64,000 bases of DNA from Hyphomicrobiales bacterium (GTDB lineage: Bacteria; Pseudomonadota; Alphaproteobacteria; Rhizobiales; Rhizobiaceae): assembly GCA_900473045.1 (NCBI GenBank), contig UCKS01000045.1, positions 45,536 to 109,535 of the forward strand, in the 5' to 3' direction. The position numbers and the translations under genes were made by a program. This document shows, piece after piece, positions 9,867 to 18,389 of this stretch. The first letter of the stretch is position 1. Each line of letters opens with the position of its first letter. The notes beneath the pieces are model-generated. The model did not search any database. It was not told the DNA's origin and worked only from the letters and a program-made list of their open reading frames with translations.

Positions 9867-11420
9867 ATGAACGGTGCTGATATTCTGTGCGATGTGCTTT
9901 TGGCCAATGACGTCAACATCTGCTTTGCCAATCCCGGCACGTCGGAGATGCATTTTGTCGCGGCACTTGATCGCCGACCGGACATGCGCTGTGTGCTCGG
10001 GCTTTTCGAGGGCGTGGTGACGGGTGCGGCCGACGGTTACGCACGGATGACCAACCGGCCGGCAGCCACGCTGCTTCACACGGGACCGGGATTGGCAAAC
10101 GGGCTCGCCAACCTGCACAATGCCCGGCGCGCGCGCGTTCCTATGATCAACGTCGTCGGCGATCATGCCTCCTACCATCTGCCTCTCGACGCGCCCCTGA
10201 CGTCGGACATCGAGAGCCTGGCTGCGCCGATGTCCAACTGGATAAGGCGGATCGAAGGGCCTGACGACGTTGCCACCGCAACGAAAGCCGCCGTTCATGC
10301 CTCGCTGTCCCCTCCGGGCATCGCAACCCTGATTCTGCCCGGCGATGCGGCGTGGGGCGAGGCAAAGCCGCCCGCGTCGGCAGTCATCGACCGTCCCCGG
10401 CCTTCCGCCACCAAGAGCGAGGCAATACGCGGCGCAGCGGAAGCGATCCGCAAGGCCCGTGGCCGGAGTGCAATCCTTGTCAGAGGATTGGCAGCACACG
10501 CCGATTCACTGGAGATCGCCGGACAAATCTCAGCCGCGCTCGACGTGCGCCTGTTCAGCGAAGTGCAGGTGGCACATATGCAGCGCGGTGCCGGCCGTGT
10601 CGCCCCAACCCGCATTCCGTACCCGATCGACGCGGCATTGGAGGTGCTGGCAGATATTGACGTTCTCATCCTCGTCGGCGCACCGGAGCCGGTTGCTTTC
10701 TTCGCATACCCGGGCAAGCCCGGACGGCTCGTGCACAAAGACTGCCAGGTCGTGACCTTGGCAGTCCATGGCGAGGACCTGAAAACGGCGCTGGAGGCAC
10801 TTCGGGACGAATTGGGGATCAAAAGCTCGCAGGCAGTGCCGCAGACGAAGATCACCGCAAATGAAGGGCGGCCCAGCGGAGCACTTACCGAAGACGCAAT
10901 CTCGGTGATCGTGGCGCAAAAACTTCCGGACAACGCCATCGTTTGCGATGAAGCCATCACCTCCGCGCGAAGGATCTTTTCACTCTCGGAACAATCGGCA
11001 CCACATGACTTCATGATGAATACCGGCGGCGCCATCGGTATCGGTATCCCCTTGTCCATCGGCGCTGCGATCGCCTGCCCTGACCGAAAGGTTTTGAACC
11101 TGCAGGCCGATGGCAGTGGGATGTATACCGTTCAGGGATTGTGGACCCAGGCCCGGGAAAATCTCGACATCATCACGATCATCTTTGCCAACCGCACCTA
11201 CGCAGTGCTGCATGGAGAAATGCGCAACGTCGGTGTTCAGGCGATCGGAGAAAACGCCCGGAGGATGCTGGATCTTGATAATCCGTCGCTGGACTGGGTG
11301 TCGATGGCAAAGGGAATGGGCGTCGAAGCGGCACGTGCGCGTACCTGCGAGGAGTTCACGGGTCTTCTCGACCACGCCCTGTCGCGTCACGGCCCCTTTT
11401 TGATAGAAGCCGTTATCTGA
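9867..11420 (+). CDS. Thiamine diphosphate-dependent enzyme, acetolactate synthase-like
   Basis: A 517 aa ThDP enzyme of the acetolactate synthase / benzoylformate decarboxylase superfamily. The N-terminal PYR domain has the glutamate region LGLFEGVVTGAADGYARM, a central domain follows, and the C-terminal PP domain has the metal site in LQADGSGMYTVQGLWTQARE. No regulatory subunit gene is adjacent, so a biosynthetic AHAS role is unlikely. A 2-keto acid decarboxylase or carboligase is more likely. The ATG at 9867 follows GGGAGG and gives the usual MNGADILCDVL start. It lies 135 bases after the flavin oxidase. Confidence 0.86.
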   Translation: MNGADILCDVLLANDVNICFANPGTSEMHFVAALDRRPDMRCVLGLFEGVVTGAADGYARMTNRPAATLLHTGPGLANGLANLHNARRARVPMINVVGDHASYHLPLDAPLTSDIESLAAPMSNWIRRIEGPDDVATATKAAVHASLSPPGIATLILPGDAAWGEAKPPASAVIDRPRPSATKSEAIRGAAEAIRKARGRSAILVRGLAAHADSLEIAGQISAALDVRLFSEVQVAHMQRGAGRVAPTRIPYPIDAALEVLADIDVLILVGAPEPVAFFAYPGKPGRLVHKDCQVVTLAVHGEDLKTALEALRDELGIKSSQAVPQTKITANEGRPSGALTEDAISVIVAQKLPDNAIVCDEAITSARRIFSLSEQSAPHDFMMNTGGAIGIGIPLSIGAAIACPDRKVLNLQADGSGMYTVQGLWTQARENLDIITIIFANRTYAVLHGEMRNVGVQAIGENARRMLDLDNPSLDWVSMAKGMGVEAARARTCEEFTGLLDHALSRHGPFLIEAVI

Positions 11421-11453
11421 CGCCCATCACCTCAATTCGGGGATGGGCGTCAG
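11417..11453. terminator. Perfect 12-bp hairpin between convergent genes
   Basis: CTGACGCCCATC pairs perfectly with GATGGGCGTCAG around a 13-base loop. The left arm contains the TGA stop of the ThDP enzyme gene. grpE converges and ends 53 bases beyond. The stem is strong but there is no T-tract on either side, so termination on both strands is inferred from position. Confidence 0.55.
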
Positions 11454-11505
11454 GAAGTCAGTTCGGCAGTTATCACCCGATGCTTGGCATCGAGCGACCT
11501 CAGCC

Positions 11506-12120
11506 TCAAGCCGCCGGTGTTTCGTCCGCAGCGACGATCTTCGGGCCGCCCTTGGCGACGCCGACCATGGCGGGGCGCAGGACGCGTTCGCCGATGGTGT
11601 AGCCGGCCTGGACGACCTGGACGACGGTGTTGTTCGGGACTTCGGCATTCGGCACTTCGAACATCGCCTGATGGAAGTTCGGGTCGAACTTCTGGCCGAT
11701 CGGCTCCAGCTTCTGGACGCCGTGACGCTCCAGCGCCGACAGCATGGCGCGCTCGGTCATTTCCACGCCTTCGATCAGCGCGTTGAAACCGGCATCGCCG
11801 GCTTCGCGGGCCTCGGCCGGGATGGCATCCAGTGCGCGGCGCAGGTTATCGGACACGGCCAGCATGTCGCGGGCGAAGCCGGCGACGGAATAGGACTTGG
11901 CATCCTTGACGTCGCGCGCGGTGCGGCGGCGCAGGTTGTCCATTTCAGCCGCAAGGCGCAGGTAGCGGTCGCGCATGTCGGCGGCTTCAGCCTTGGCAAG
12001 CTCCAACGGATCCGGCTCGGAAACGGCGATATCGACCTGCTCGTCGGCGGCTTCTGCATAGGCGGCGGCTGCTTCGTCCGCGTTCACTTCAGCACCGTGT
12101 TTATTTATATCGTCGGTCAT
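11506..12120 (-). CDS. grpE: Heat-shock nucleotide exchange factor GrpE
   Basis: GrpE releases ADP from DnaK in the cytoplasmic chaperone cycle. The 204 aa protein has a long N-terminal coiled coil (about residues 45-110, with [18 protein letters not shown]). The C-terminal beta-domain ends with the family signature [21 protein letters not shown] near residues 170-190. The ATG at 12120 (MTDDINKHG) is preceded by GGAGAC. The frame continues upstream, but that part lies in a candidate promoter. It follows hrcA on the same strand. Confidence 0.95.
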   Translation of the reverse strand: MTDDINKHGAEVNADEAAAAYAEAADEQVDIAVSEPDPLELAKAEAADMRDRYLRLAAEMDNLRRRTARDVKDAKSYSVAGFARDMLAVSDNLRRALDAIPAEAREAGDAGFNALIEGVEMTERAMLSALERHGVQKLEPIGQKFDPNFHQAMFEVPNAEVPNNTVVQVVQAGYTIGERVLRPAMVGVAKGGPKIVAADETPAA

Positions 12121-12161
12121 GACGGTCTCCGGAATGTCAATATGTCTAGGATTTGGTGTCG

Positions 12162-12192
12162 ATATCGAGCTTTGAAGCCGAAAAATCAAGGG
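12162..12192 (-). promoter_or_regulatory. Candidate RpoH (sigma-32) promoter of grpE
   Basis: On the minus strand CCCTTGAT, 17 bases, then CGATAT resembles the alphaproteobacterial heat-shock promoter (CTTGAA, 17-18 bases, CCANAT), with one mismatch in each core element. It lies 42 bases before the grpE ATG and after the hrcA stop. It would allow grpE to be induced by heat independently of hrcA. Confidence 0.45.
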
Positions 12193-12235
12193 TACAATCG
12201 AAAGCTGCCGGAAAAACCGGCTGCTTGACGGCCGA

Positions 12236-13315
12236 TTAGCGCGACAAACGCGACATCAGTTGCGCCGTATAGTCCACCATCGGCACGATGCGGGAGTAAT
12301 TCAGCCGGGTCGGCCCGATGACCCCGACAGCGCCGACGATCTTGTCGTCGCTATCCCTGTAGGGCGCGACGATCAGTGACGAACCCGACAGCGAAAACAG
12401 CTTGTTTTCCGACCCGATGAAAATCCGTACCCCCGGCCCGCTTTCGGCCAGATTGAGGATTTCGATCAGGCTGTCCTTCTTTTCCAGATCATCAAACAGC
12501 ATGCGCAACCGGTCGACATCTTCGGCTCCGGCCAGTCCCTCGAGAAGATTGGCGCGGCCGCGCACGATCAGCTGCGTCGGTTTGTCATCCGCCTCGCTGC
12601 CCGACCAGATGGCAAGGCCGCGCTCGACCAGATCCTGGCTCAGCGTATCGAGTTCGCGCCGGACAGTTTCCTTGACCTTTTCAAGCTGGCCACGCACCTC
12701 CGGCAATGTCTGTCCGGCAAGATGGGCGTTGAGGAAATTGGCGGCCTCGGTCAGCTGCGAGCTGGTGACACCGGCCGGCAACTCGATGATGCGGTTTTCC
12801 ACCTGGTCGTGCTCGCCAACGAGCACTGCCAGCGCCTTGGTCGGTGCCAGCCGGACGAACTCGACATGACGCAGCACCGGATCGTTCTTGGCGGTGATGA
12901 CCAGCCCTGCCCCGCGCGACATGCCCGACAGCATCTGGCTGGCATCGTTGAGCAGTGTCTCCACAGGCTGGTCCCGATCGACGCGGCGCACATGCCGGTC
13001 GATCGAGGCGCGGTCCTCGGGCGACAGATCACCGATCTGCATGAAGGCATCGACGAAGAAGCGCAGACCATTTTGGGTCGGCAGGCGTCCGGCGCTGATA
13101 TGCGGGGAATAGATCAGCCCAAGATCTTCGAGGTCGCTCATGACGTTGCGGACGGAGGCCGGCGACAGCGACATCGGCAGGATGCGCGACAGGCTGCGGG
13201 AACCGAGCGGCTCGCCGCTTTCCAGATAGCTTTCCACGATGCGACAGAAGATTTCGCCCGACCGCTCGTCGAGCGCCGAAAGCCTTTCCCGCATTGCAGA
13301 TTTATCCAGGACCAT
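12236..13315 (-). CDS. hrcA: Heat-inducible transcription repressor HrcA
   Basis: HrcA represses groE-type operons by binding the CIRCE palindrome and is kept active by GroEL. The 359 aa product has an N-terminal winged helix ([20 protein letters not shown] ... [17 protein letters not shown], residues 12-75). The HrcA core follows and ends with [19 protein letters not shown]. The frame is open back to 13465. I chose ATG 13315 ([12 protein letters not shown]); ATG 13333 is also possible, and neither has a strong ribosome-binding site. It is divergent from rph. No CIRCE element was seen in this window. Confidence 0.93.
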   Translation of the reverse strand: MVLDKSAMRERLSALDERSGEIFCRIVESYLESGEPLGSRSLSRILPMSLSPASVRNVMSDLEDLGLIYSPHISAGRLPTQNGLRFFVDAFMQIGDLSPEDRASIDRHVRRVDRDQPVETLLNDASQMLSGMSRGAGLVITAKNDPVLRHVEFVRLAPTKALAVLVGEHDQVENRIIELPAGVTSSQLTEAANFLNAHLAGQTLPEVRGQLEKVKETVRRELDTLSQDLVERGLAIWSGSEADDKPTQLIVRGRANLLEGLAGAEDVDRLRMLFDDLEKKDSLIEILNLAESGPGVRIFIGSENKLFSLSGSSLIVAPYRDSDDKIVGAVGVIGPTRLNYSRIVPMVDYTAQLMSRLSR

Positions 13316-13501
13316 TCGAATGCAAAAACCCATCTTGTTGAAGTCAATTGGAATATAGTGATCCCGGCCCGGATAGCAAAAGGGAAATTGGCTGGAAAGC
13401 CCGCCGTACAACGCCTTTTGCCCCTCCTCCACTCTTTTAGAGCAAATGATTTCCCTTCCTTCCAAGTTAGGTTAGAAGGCTGACAAACATCACAGGAGTT
13501 C

Positions 13502-14224
13502 ATGATGCGGCCTTCCGGCAGAAAAACCGACCAGATGCGCAAGGTTTCCTTCGAGCGCAATGTTTCCAAACATGCAGAAGGATCCTGCCTGGTGAAGTTC
13601 GGCGACACGCATGTGCTGGTCACGGCGAGCCTGGAAGAAAAGACGCCACCGTGGCTGCGCAACAGCGGCAAGGGCTGGGTCACTGCCGAATACGGCATGC
13701 TGCCGCGCGCCACCGGCGAGCGCATGAAGCGCGAAGCAGCGTCCGGCAAGCAGAGCGGCCGCACCCAGGAAATCCAGCGCCTGATCGGCCGGTCGCTGCG
13801 TGCGGTTGTCGACCTGCACGCGCTCGGCGAGCGCCAGATCTCGATCGACTGCGACGTCATCCAGGCTGACGGCGGCACCCGCACCGCCTCGATTACCGGC
13901 GCCTGGATCGCGCTGCGCGATTGCCTCGCCTGGATGGAAGCCCGCAACATGATCAAGGTGGAAAAGGTCTTGAAGGACCATATCGCCGCGATCTCCTGCG
14001 GTATCTTCGCCAATCAGCCGGTGATCGATCTCGACTATCTCGAAGACTCGGCGGCCGAAACCGACGCCAATTTCGTCATGACCGGCTCCGGCGGTATCGT
14101 CGAAATCCAGGGCACGGCCGAAGGCAAGCCTTTTTCCGAAGAAGAATTCGGCACGCTGCTCGGCCTCGCCAAGAACGGCATTGCTGAACTGGTGGGCATG
14201 CAGAAGCAGGCAATCGCGGGCTGA
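13502..14224 (+). CDS. rph: Ribonuclease PH
   Basis: RNase PH is a phosphorolytic exonuclease that trims tRNA 3' ends. The 240 aa length is typical. Visible family landmarks are [19 protein letters not shown] at the N-terminus, [32 protein letters not shown] and [18 protein letters not shown]. The start is ATG 13502, or ATG 13505 three bases on, after ACAGGAG. The hrcA-rph divergent pair is a common alphaproteobacterial arrangement. Confidence 0.97.
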   Translation: MMRPSGRKTDQMRKVSFERNVSKHAEGSCLVKFGDTHVLVTASLEEKTPPWLRNSGKGWVTAEYGMLPRATGERMKREAASGKQSGRTQEIQRLIGRSLRAVVDLHALGERQISIDCDVIQADGGTRTASITGAWIALRDCLAWMEARNMIKVEKVLKDHIAAISCGIFANQPVIDLDYLEDSAAETDANFVMTGSGGIVEIQGTAEGKPFSEEEFGTLLGLAKNGIAELVGMQKQAIAG

Positions 14225-14257
14225 GGAGTGTAGCGTTCATGCGGTCAATGCCCTTCA

Positions 14258-14361
14258 TCCGCCCTATCGGGCACCTTCTCCCCGTTGTGACGGGGAGAAG
14301 GACCAGACGGCAATCTCTGTCGTCCCCACTCCCCGCAGGCGGGGAGTGGGCCAGGGGGAGG
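14258..14361. repeat. Composite palindromic repeat between rph and VOC gene
   Basis: Two hairpins in tandem fill the gap. The first is CCTTCTCCCCGT with ACGGGGAGAAGG; the second is CCCACTCCCCGC with GCGGGGAGTGGG. The first hairpin type (TTCATCCGCCC... CTTCTCCCC...) is shared with the repeat at 57766-57896. The right edge AGGGGGAGGGG also serves as Shine-Dalgarno for the next gene. Confidence 0.75.
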
Positions 14362-14365
14362 GGCA

Positions 14366-14770
14366 ATGCGCATGAGTGAACTGAAATTCGAAGGCATTCT
14401 GGAAACGGCGCTCTATGTTGACGATCTCGACAAGGCGGAGGCGTTTTACGGCTCCGTTCTCGGCCTTGAGAAAATCAGCCGCGCCGGTAACCGGCATCTC
14501 TTCTACCGCTGCGGCCCCGGTGTTCTGCTGATCTTCAATCCGGCGGAGACGATCAAGCCGCCGCTGCCACATGGTACACAAGGCCCGGGGCATATGTGCT
14601 TTCGGGTCACAGCCGGTGATCTTGATGGCTGGAAAGAAAAACTGTCGCTCGCCGGTATCGCGATCGAAACCGACGTGCTGTGGCCCTCCGGCTCACGCTC
14701 CTTCTATTTTCGCGATCCGGCTGGAAACAGCCTGGAATGCGCCGAGGCCAGCCTCTGGGCTATCGACTAA
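14366..14770 (+). CDS. VOC / glyoxalase-like family protein
   Basis: A 134 aa single-domain vicinal-oxygen-chelate protein. The N-terminus (FEGILETALYVDDLDKAEAF YGSVLGLEKI in two parts) is the typical betaalphabetabetabeta start of bleomycin-resistance/glyoxalase proteins. The C-terminal metal-ligand region is FYFRDPAGNSLECAE. Exact substrate is unknown; lactoylglutathione lyase activity is only one option. Start ATG 14366 or 14372. The ribosome-binding site lies inside the upstream palindromic repeat. Confidence 0.85.
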   Translation: MRMSELKFEGILETALYVDDLDKAEAFYGSVLGLEKISRAGNRHLFYRCGPGVLLIFNPAETIKPPLPHGTQGPGHMCFRVTAGDLDGWKEKLSLAGIAIETDVLWPSGSRSFYFRDPAGNSLECAEASLWAID

Positions 14771-14809
14771 AACGAATGGCGGAATGCTCGCCGGATGAGA
14801 AAGACGCAG

Positions 14810-15454
14810 ATGCGCAAGCTTGAAGACAAGACCCTGATCGTTGCCAGCCACAATGCCGGCAAGATCCGCGAAATCCGCGACCTGATCGGCCCGATGGGCT
14901 TCGAAGCCAAATCGGCGGCCGATCTCAATTTCATCGAACCGGACGAGACCGGCACGACCTTCGAGGAAAATGCCACGATCAAGGCGCTGGCCTCGGCGAA
15001 GGCCTCCGGCCTGCCCGCCCTGTCGGACGATTCCGGCCTCGTCGTCGATGCGCTGAACGGCGATCCTGGCGTCTACACCGCCAATTGGGCCGAGACTGCC
15101 GATGGCACCCGCGATTTCGCCATGGCGATGCACAAGGTCGAAACCGCCATCCAGGAAGCCGGCGCTACCGCCTTTGAGCGGCGCACCGGCCGTTTCGTCT
15201 CGGTGCTGTGCCTCGCCTGGCCGGATGGCCATGTCGAGCTGTTCCGTGGCGAAGTGGAAGGCCATATCGTCTGGCCGCCGCGCGGAAGCCAAGGATTTGG
15301 TTACGACCCGGTCTTTCAACCGCTCGGCTACGACACCACATTCGGCGAAATGAGTGGTGACGAGAAGCACGGCTGGAAGCACGGCGATACGGACGCGCTG
15401 TCGCACCGTGCGCGGGCATTCAAGCTTTTTGCCGAGACGTGCCTGAGTGCTTGA
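14810..15454 (+). CDS. rdgB: Non-canonical purine NTP pyrophosphatase RdgB/HAM1
   Basis: RdgB hydrolyses dITP, ITP and XTP to monophosphates and so keeps deaminated purines out of nucleic acids. The 214 aa protein has the substrate loop [12 protein letters not shown] near the N-terminus, the metal site [14 protein letters not shown], and [17 protein letters not shown]. It ends with the family's SHRARAF motif. The ATG at 14810 gives the usual length; an in-frame ATG at 14795 adds five residues. Its place between rph and hemW is common in Rhizobiaceae. Confidence 0.95.
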   Translation: MRKLEDKTLIVASHNAGKIREIRDLIGPMGFEAKSAADLNFIEPDETGTTFEENATIKALASAKASGLPALSDDSGLVVDALNGDPGVYTANWAETADGTRDFAMAMHKVETAIQEAGATAFERRTGRFVSVLCLAWPDGHVELFRGEVEGHIVWPPRGSQGFGYDPVFQPLGYDTTFGEMSGDEKHGWKHGDTDALSHRARAFKLFAETCLSA

Positions 15455-15535
15455 GGGTACGCAGGTAGGGGACCTTGGCACCGAAACGCTGGTTGCCTAT
15501 TGTTTCTGCGTTGGATGTTGACGGGCATCTCCTCC

Positions 15536-15657
15536 TCCGTCATCCCTGTGCTCGTCACAGGGATCCAGTTGCGCCGCGTCTGCGGCGCGTAAAGACTCTT
15601 TCACGCGAAGGACTTCGCGTGGCTGGATTCCTGTGACGAGCACAGGAATGACGGTGT
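15536..15657. repeat. Large composite palindromic repeat (copy 1)
   Basis: The 122-base element is an imperfect palindrome. The outer arms are CTGTGCTCGTCACAGG and CCTGTGACGAGCACAG. Two inner hairpins follow: CGCCGCGTCTGCGGCG and CACGCGAAGGACTTCGCGTG. A second copy in opposite orientation lies at 36446-36578. It sits in the 282-base gap between rdgB and hemW, which holds no gene. Confidence 0.85.
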
Positions 15658-15736
15658 ATTGGGTTACCCCGAATACATAGCAGACGACCTGACATTAAAT
15701 ACACCGCGCCCGAGCGCCTGAAAGACCCAAAACAGA

Positions 15737-16912
15737 ATGGCCACTTTTTCTTCCATCGGCGACAGCAAGGAGCCCGGCTTCGGGGTCTATGTGCATTGGC
15801 CCTTCTGTGCTGCCAAATGTCCCTATTGCGACTTCAACAGCCATGTCCGGCATCAGCCGGTCGATCAGCCGCGTTTCGTCACAGCCTTTCTCACCGAAAT
15901 GGCGGCGATGCGGCATATGTCGGGTCCGCGCACCGTCACCAGCATCTTCATGGGCGGCGGCACGCCGTCGCTGATGAACCCGGCAACGGTCGAAGCCATT
16001 CTCGACGGCATTGCCAATCTCTGGCATGTGCCCGATGGCATCGAGATCACCATGGAGGCCAACCCCTCCAGTGTTGAGGCGACCCGTTTTCGCGGCTATC
16101 GCGCCGCCGGCGTCAACCGGGTTTCACTTGGCGTTCAGGCACTCAACGACAAGGACCTCAAGTTTCTCGGCCGGCTGCACAATGTCGAGGACGCACTGAA
16201 GGCCATCGGCCTGGCGCGCGATATCTTTCCGCGCATGTCATTCGACCTCATTTATGCCCGCCCGAACCAGACCGTCGAGGCTTGGGAGCAGGAGCTGAAG
16301 CAGGCCGTCTCCTATGCCGTCGATCACCTGTCGCTCTACCAGCTGACGATCGAGGAAGGCACACCCTTCTACGGCCTGCACAAGGCAGGCAAGCTGATCG
16401 TGCCCGACGGCGAGCACTCTGCCGTGCTCTACGAGGCGACCCAGGAGATCACCGAAGGTTTCGGCATGCCGGCCTACGAGGTTTCCAACCATGCAGCGCC
16501 TGGCGCCGAGAGCCGCCACAACCTGACTTACTGGCGCTATGGCGACTATGCCGGCATCGGCCCCGGCGCCCATGGCCGGTTGACGCGTGGCCGCAACAAG
16601 ATCGCTACCGCGACGGAGCGCAAGCCGGAAGACTGGCTGCAACTGGTCGAGGAACACGGCCACGGCATGGTCGAGCAGGAAGTGCTGGGCTATGACGAAC
16701 AGGCCGACGAGCTGTTGCTGATGGGCCTGCGGCTGAAGGAAGGCATCGACCTCGTGCGTTGGCAGGACCTGTCCGGCCGCGAACCCGATCCTGACCGCGA
16801 ACAGTTCCTGATCGAACACGGCTTCATCGAGCGCTTAGGCAATTCCCGCCTGCGCTGCACGCCGGCCGGCATGCTGATTCTCGATGCGGTGGTTGCCGAT
16901 CTCGCCTGCTAA
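15737..16912 (+). CDS. hemW: Radical SAM haem chaperone HemW
   Basis: HemW resembles oxygen-independent coproporphyrinogen oxidase (HemN) but acts in haem trafficking. The 391 aa protein has the radical SAM cluster motif FCAAKCPYCDFNSH near residue 25, the GGGTPS motif near residue 78 and a C-terminal HemN-like domain. It lacks the extra N-terminal residues of true HemN. The ATG is at 15737. It follows rdgB across the palindromic repeat. Confidence 0.93.
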   Translation: MATFSSIGDSKEPGFGVYVHWPFCAAKCPYCDFNSHVRHQPVDQPRFVTAFLTEMAAMRHMSGPRTVTSIFMGGGTPSLMNPATVEAILDGIANLWHVPDGIEITMEANPSSVEATRFRGYRAAGVNRVSLGVQALNDKDLKFLGRLHNVEDALKAIGLARDIFPRMSFDLIYARPNQTVEAWEQELKQAVSYAVDHLSLYQLTIEEGTPFYGLHKAGKLIVPDGEHSAVLYEATQEITEGFGMPAYEVSNHAAPGAESRHNLTYWRYGDYAGIGPGAHGRLTRGRNKIATATERKPEDWLQLVEEHGHGMVEQEVLGYDEQADELLLMGLRLKEGIDLVRWQDLSGREPDPDREQFLIEHGFIERLGNSRLRCTPAGMLILDAVVADLAC

Positions 16913-16915
16913 ATT

Positions 16916-17428
16916 TTATTCGAACGCAGCCAGATACTTTTTGGCGATCGCATCCAGCGCCGCCCGTTCTTTCGGGGTGAGCAGCGCCGTCAACCGGTGC
17001 TGGTTGGCGACATGGGCGGTGACGGCGCGTTCGACCAGATCGAGCCCTTCCGGCTTCAGTGCAATCAGCACGCTGCGGCGATCGTCCGGATTGGTCAGCC
17101 GCTCGACGAGGCCAGCCTTTTCCAGCTGATCGATCCGGTTGGTCATCGTTCCCGACGTGATCATCGTGGTGGCCAGCAGGTCGCCCGGCGACAACCGGTA
17201 AGGCTTGCCGGAGCGGCGCAAGGCCGCCAGCACGTCGAAGCTCGCCGACGACAGCCCAAACTCCGAAAAGGTCTTCTCGACCTCGCGGCCGAGATAGGTC
17301 GAGAGCCGCGCCAGCCGGCCAAGCAGGCCCATCGGCTCGACATCGAGGTCCGGCCGCTCTGTGCGCCACTGGGCCAGAATTCTGTCGACGTGATCTTCAT
17401 CCATGGTTTTCTGGTACGCAAAATTCAT
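16916..17428 (-). CDS. MarR-family transcriptional regulator
   Basis: A 170 aa winged-helix repressor. The core (GLSSASFDVLAALRRSGKPY, LSPGDLLATTMITSGTMTNR, then the wing region GLVERLTNPDDRRSVLIAL) matches MarR proteins. It is divergent from an EamA transporter gene. A perfect palindrome overlaps its ATG and a second lies just before the transporter start, so autoregulation and control of the transporter are likely. The ligand is unknown. Confidence 0.92.
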   Translation of the reverse strand: MNFAYQKTMDEDHVDRILAQWRTERPDLDVEPMGLLGRLARLSTYLGREVEKTFSEFGLSSASFDVLAALRRSGKPYRLSPGDLLATTMITSGTMTNRIDQLEKAGLVERLTNPDDRRSVLIALKPEGLDLVERAVTAHVANQHRLTALLTPKERAALDAIAKKYLAAFE

Positions 17429-17442
17429 CTTGACGTCAAGAT
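17427..17442. promoter_or_regulatory. Palindromic operator overlapping the MarR start
   Basis: ATCTTGACGTCAAGAT is a perfect 16-bp palindrome that overlaps the MarR ATG (17426-17428). A related site lies at 17463-17480. Binding by the adjacent MarR protein is inferred from position and symmetry. Confidence 0.65.
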
Positions 17443-17462
17443 AATCGCTGTTATCCTGATTT

Positions 17463-17480
17463 TATCTTGAAATCGAGATA
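17463..17480. promoter_or_regulatory. Second palindromic operator, before the EamA gene
   Basis: TATCTTGAAATCGAGATA is an imperfect 18-bp palindrome sharing ATCTTGA with the site at 17427-17442. It ends seven bases before the transporter ATG. The two site centres are 37 bases apart. Confidence 0.6.
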
Positions 17481-17486
17481 CTTCAA

Positions 17487-18389
17487 ATGAAGATAAAATC
17501 CGCATCCCTTACCGACATCGCCGTGACCGCGATTGCGCCCGCCATCTGGGGCAGCACTTATGTCGTCACCACCGAATTCCTGCCGCATGGCTATCCGCTG
17601 ACCGTCGCCATGCTGCGGGCCCTGCCCGCGGGTCTCATCCTGCTGTTGATCGTCCGGCAATTGCCGCATGGCATCTGGTGGGCGCGCAGCTTCATCCTCG
17701 GCGCACTCAATTTCTCGTTCTTCTGGGCGATGTTGTTCGTTTCGGCCTACCGCCTGCCCGGCGGCGTCGCCGCAACCGTCGGCGCCGTCCAGCCGCTGAT
17801 CGTCGTCATGCTGGCGCGGATGCTGATCGGAACGCCGGTAAAGACGATGGCGATTGTCGCCGGCATTGTCGGAATGGCCGGCGTCGGCCTGCTGGTGCTG
17901 ACGCCTGGAGCAACTCTCGACCCGATCGGCATCATCGCCGGGCTCGCCGGCGCGGTGTCCATGGCGTTTGGGACGGTGCTGACGCGCCACTGGGCGCCGC
18001 CCGTATCCAGCCTGACCTTTACCGCGTGGCAACTGACCGCCGGCGGTCTGTTGCTGTTGCCGGTGGCTCTGCTGTTCGAACCGGCCTTGCCAGTGCCAAC
18101 CATGGCCAATGTGCTCGGCATGGCTTGGCTGGGGCTGATTGGTGCTGCCTTCACCTATCTCCTGTGGTTTCGTGGCCTGTCCAAGCTCGAACCGGCTGCC
18201 GTCGCCTCGCTCGGCTTCCTCAGCCCGCTGGTCGCAACCCTGCTCGGTTGGGGTGTTCTCGGTCAGAACCTGACGCCGCTGCAGATTGTTGGCATGGCCA
18301 CCGTGCTGGTCAGCGTCTGGCTTGGACAACGGGCGCAGATGGCGCCGCGTCCCACAGCGCCGATCACGGTGAAAACCGTCAGCCCTTAG
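17487..18389 (+). CDS. EamA/DMT family transporter
   Basis: A 300 aa inner-membrane protein with about ten hydrophobic helices arranged as two EamA repeats (first starts DIAVTAIAPAIWGSTYVVTT; second around IAGLAGAVSMAFGTVLTRHW). These proteins export metabolites, amino acids or toxic compounds. The substrate is not predictable here. It is controlled most likely by the divergent MarR gene. Its 3' end overlaps the convergent ProC-like gene by 11 bases. Confidence 0.9.
   Translation: MKIKSASLTDIAVTAIAPAIWGSTYVVTTEFLPHGYPLTVAMLRALPAGLILLLIVRQLPHGIWWARSFILGALNFSFFWAMLFVSAYRLPGGVAATVGAVQPLIVVMLARMLIGTPVKTMAIVAGIVGMAGVGLLVLTPGATLDPIGIIAGLAGAVSMAFGTVLTRHWAPPVSSLTFTAWQLTAGGLLLLPVALLFEPALPVPTMANVLGMAWLGLIGAAFTYLLWFRGLSKLEPAAVASLGFLSPLVATLLGWGVLGQNLTPLQIVGMATVLVSVWLGQRAQMAPRPTAPITVKTVSP

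Noticed and set aside
13316..13501. CIRCE operator in the hrcA/rph gap
   Set aside because: No nine-base inverted arms with the CIRCE sequence are present here.
14258..14361. Repeats at 14258, 15536, 36446, 57766 as CRISPR arrays
   Set aside because: They are isolated palindromic elements without regular spacers or cas genes.
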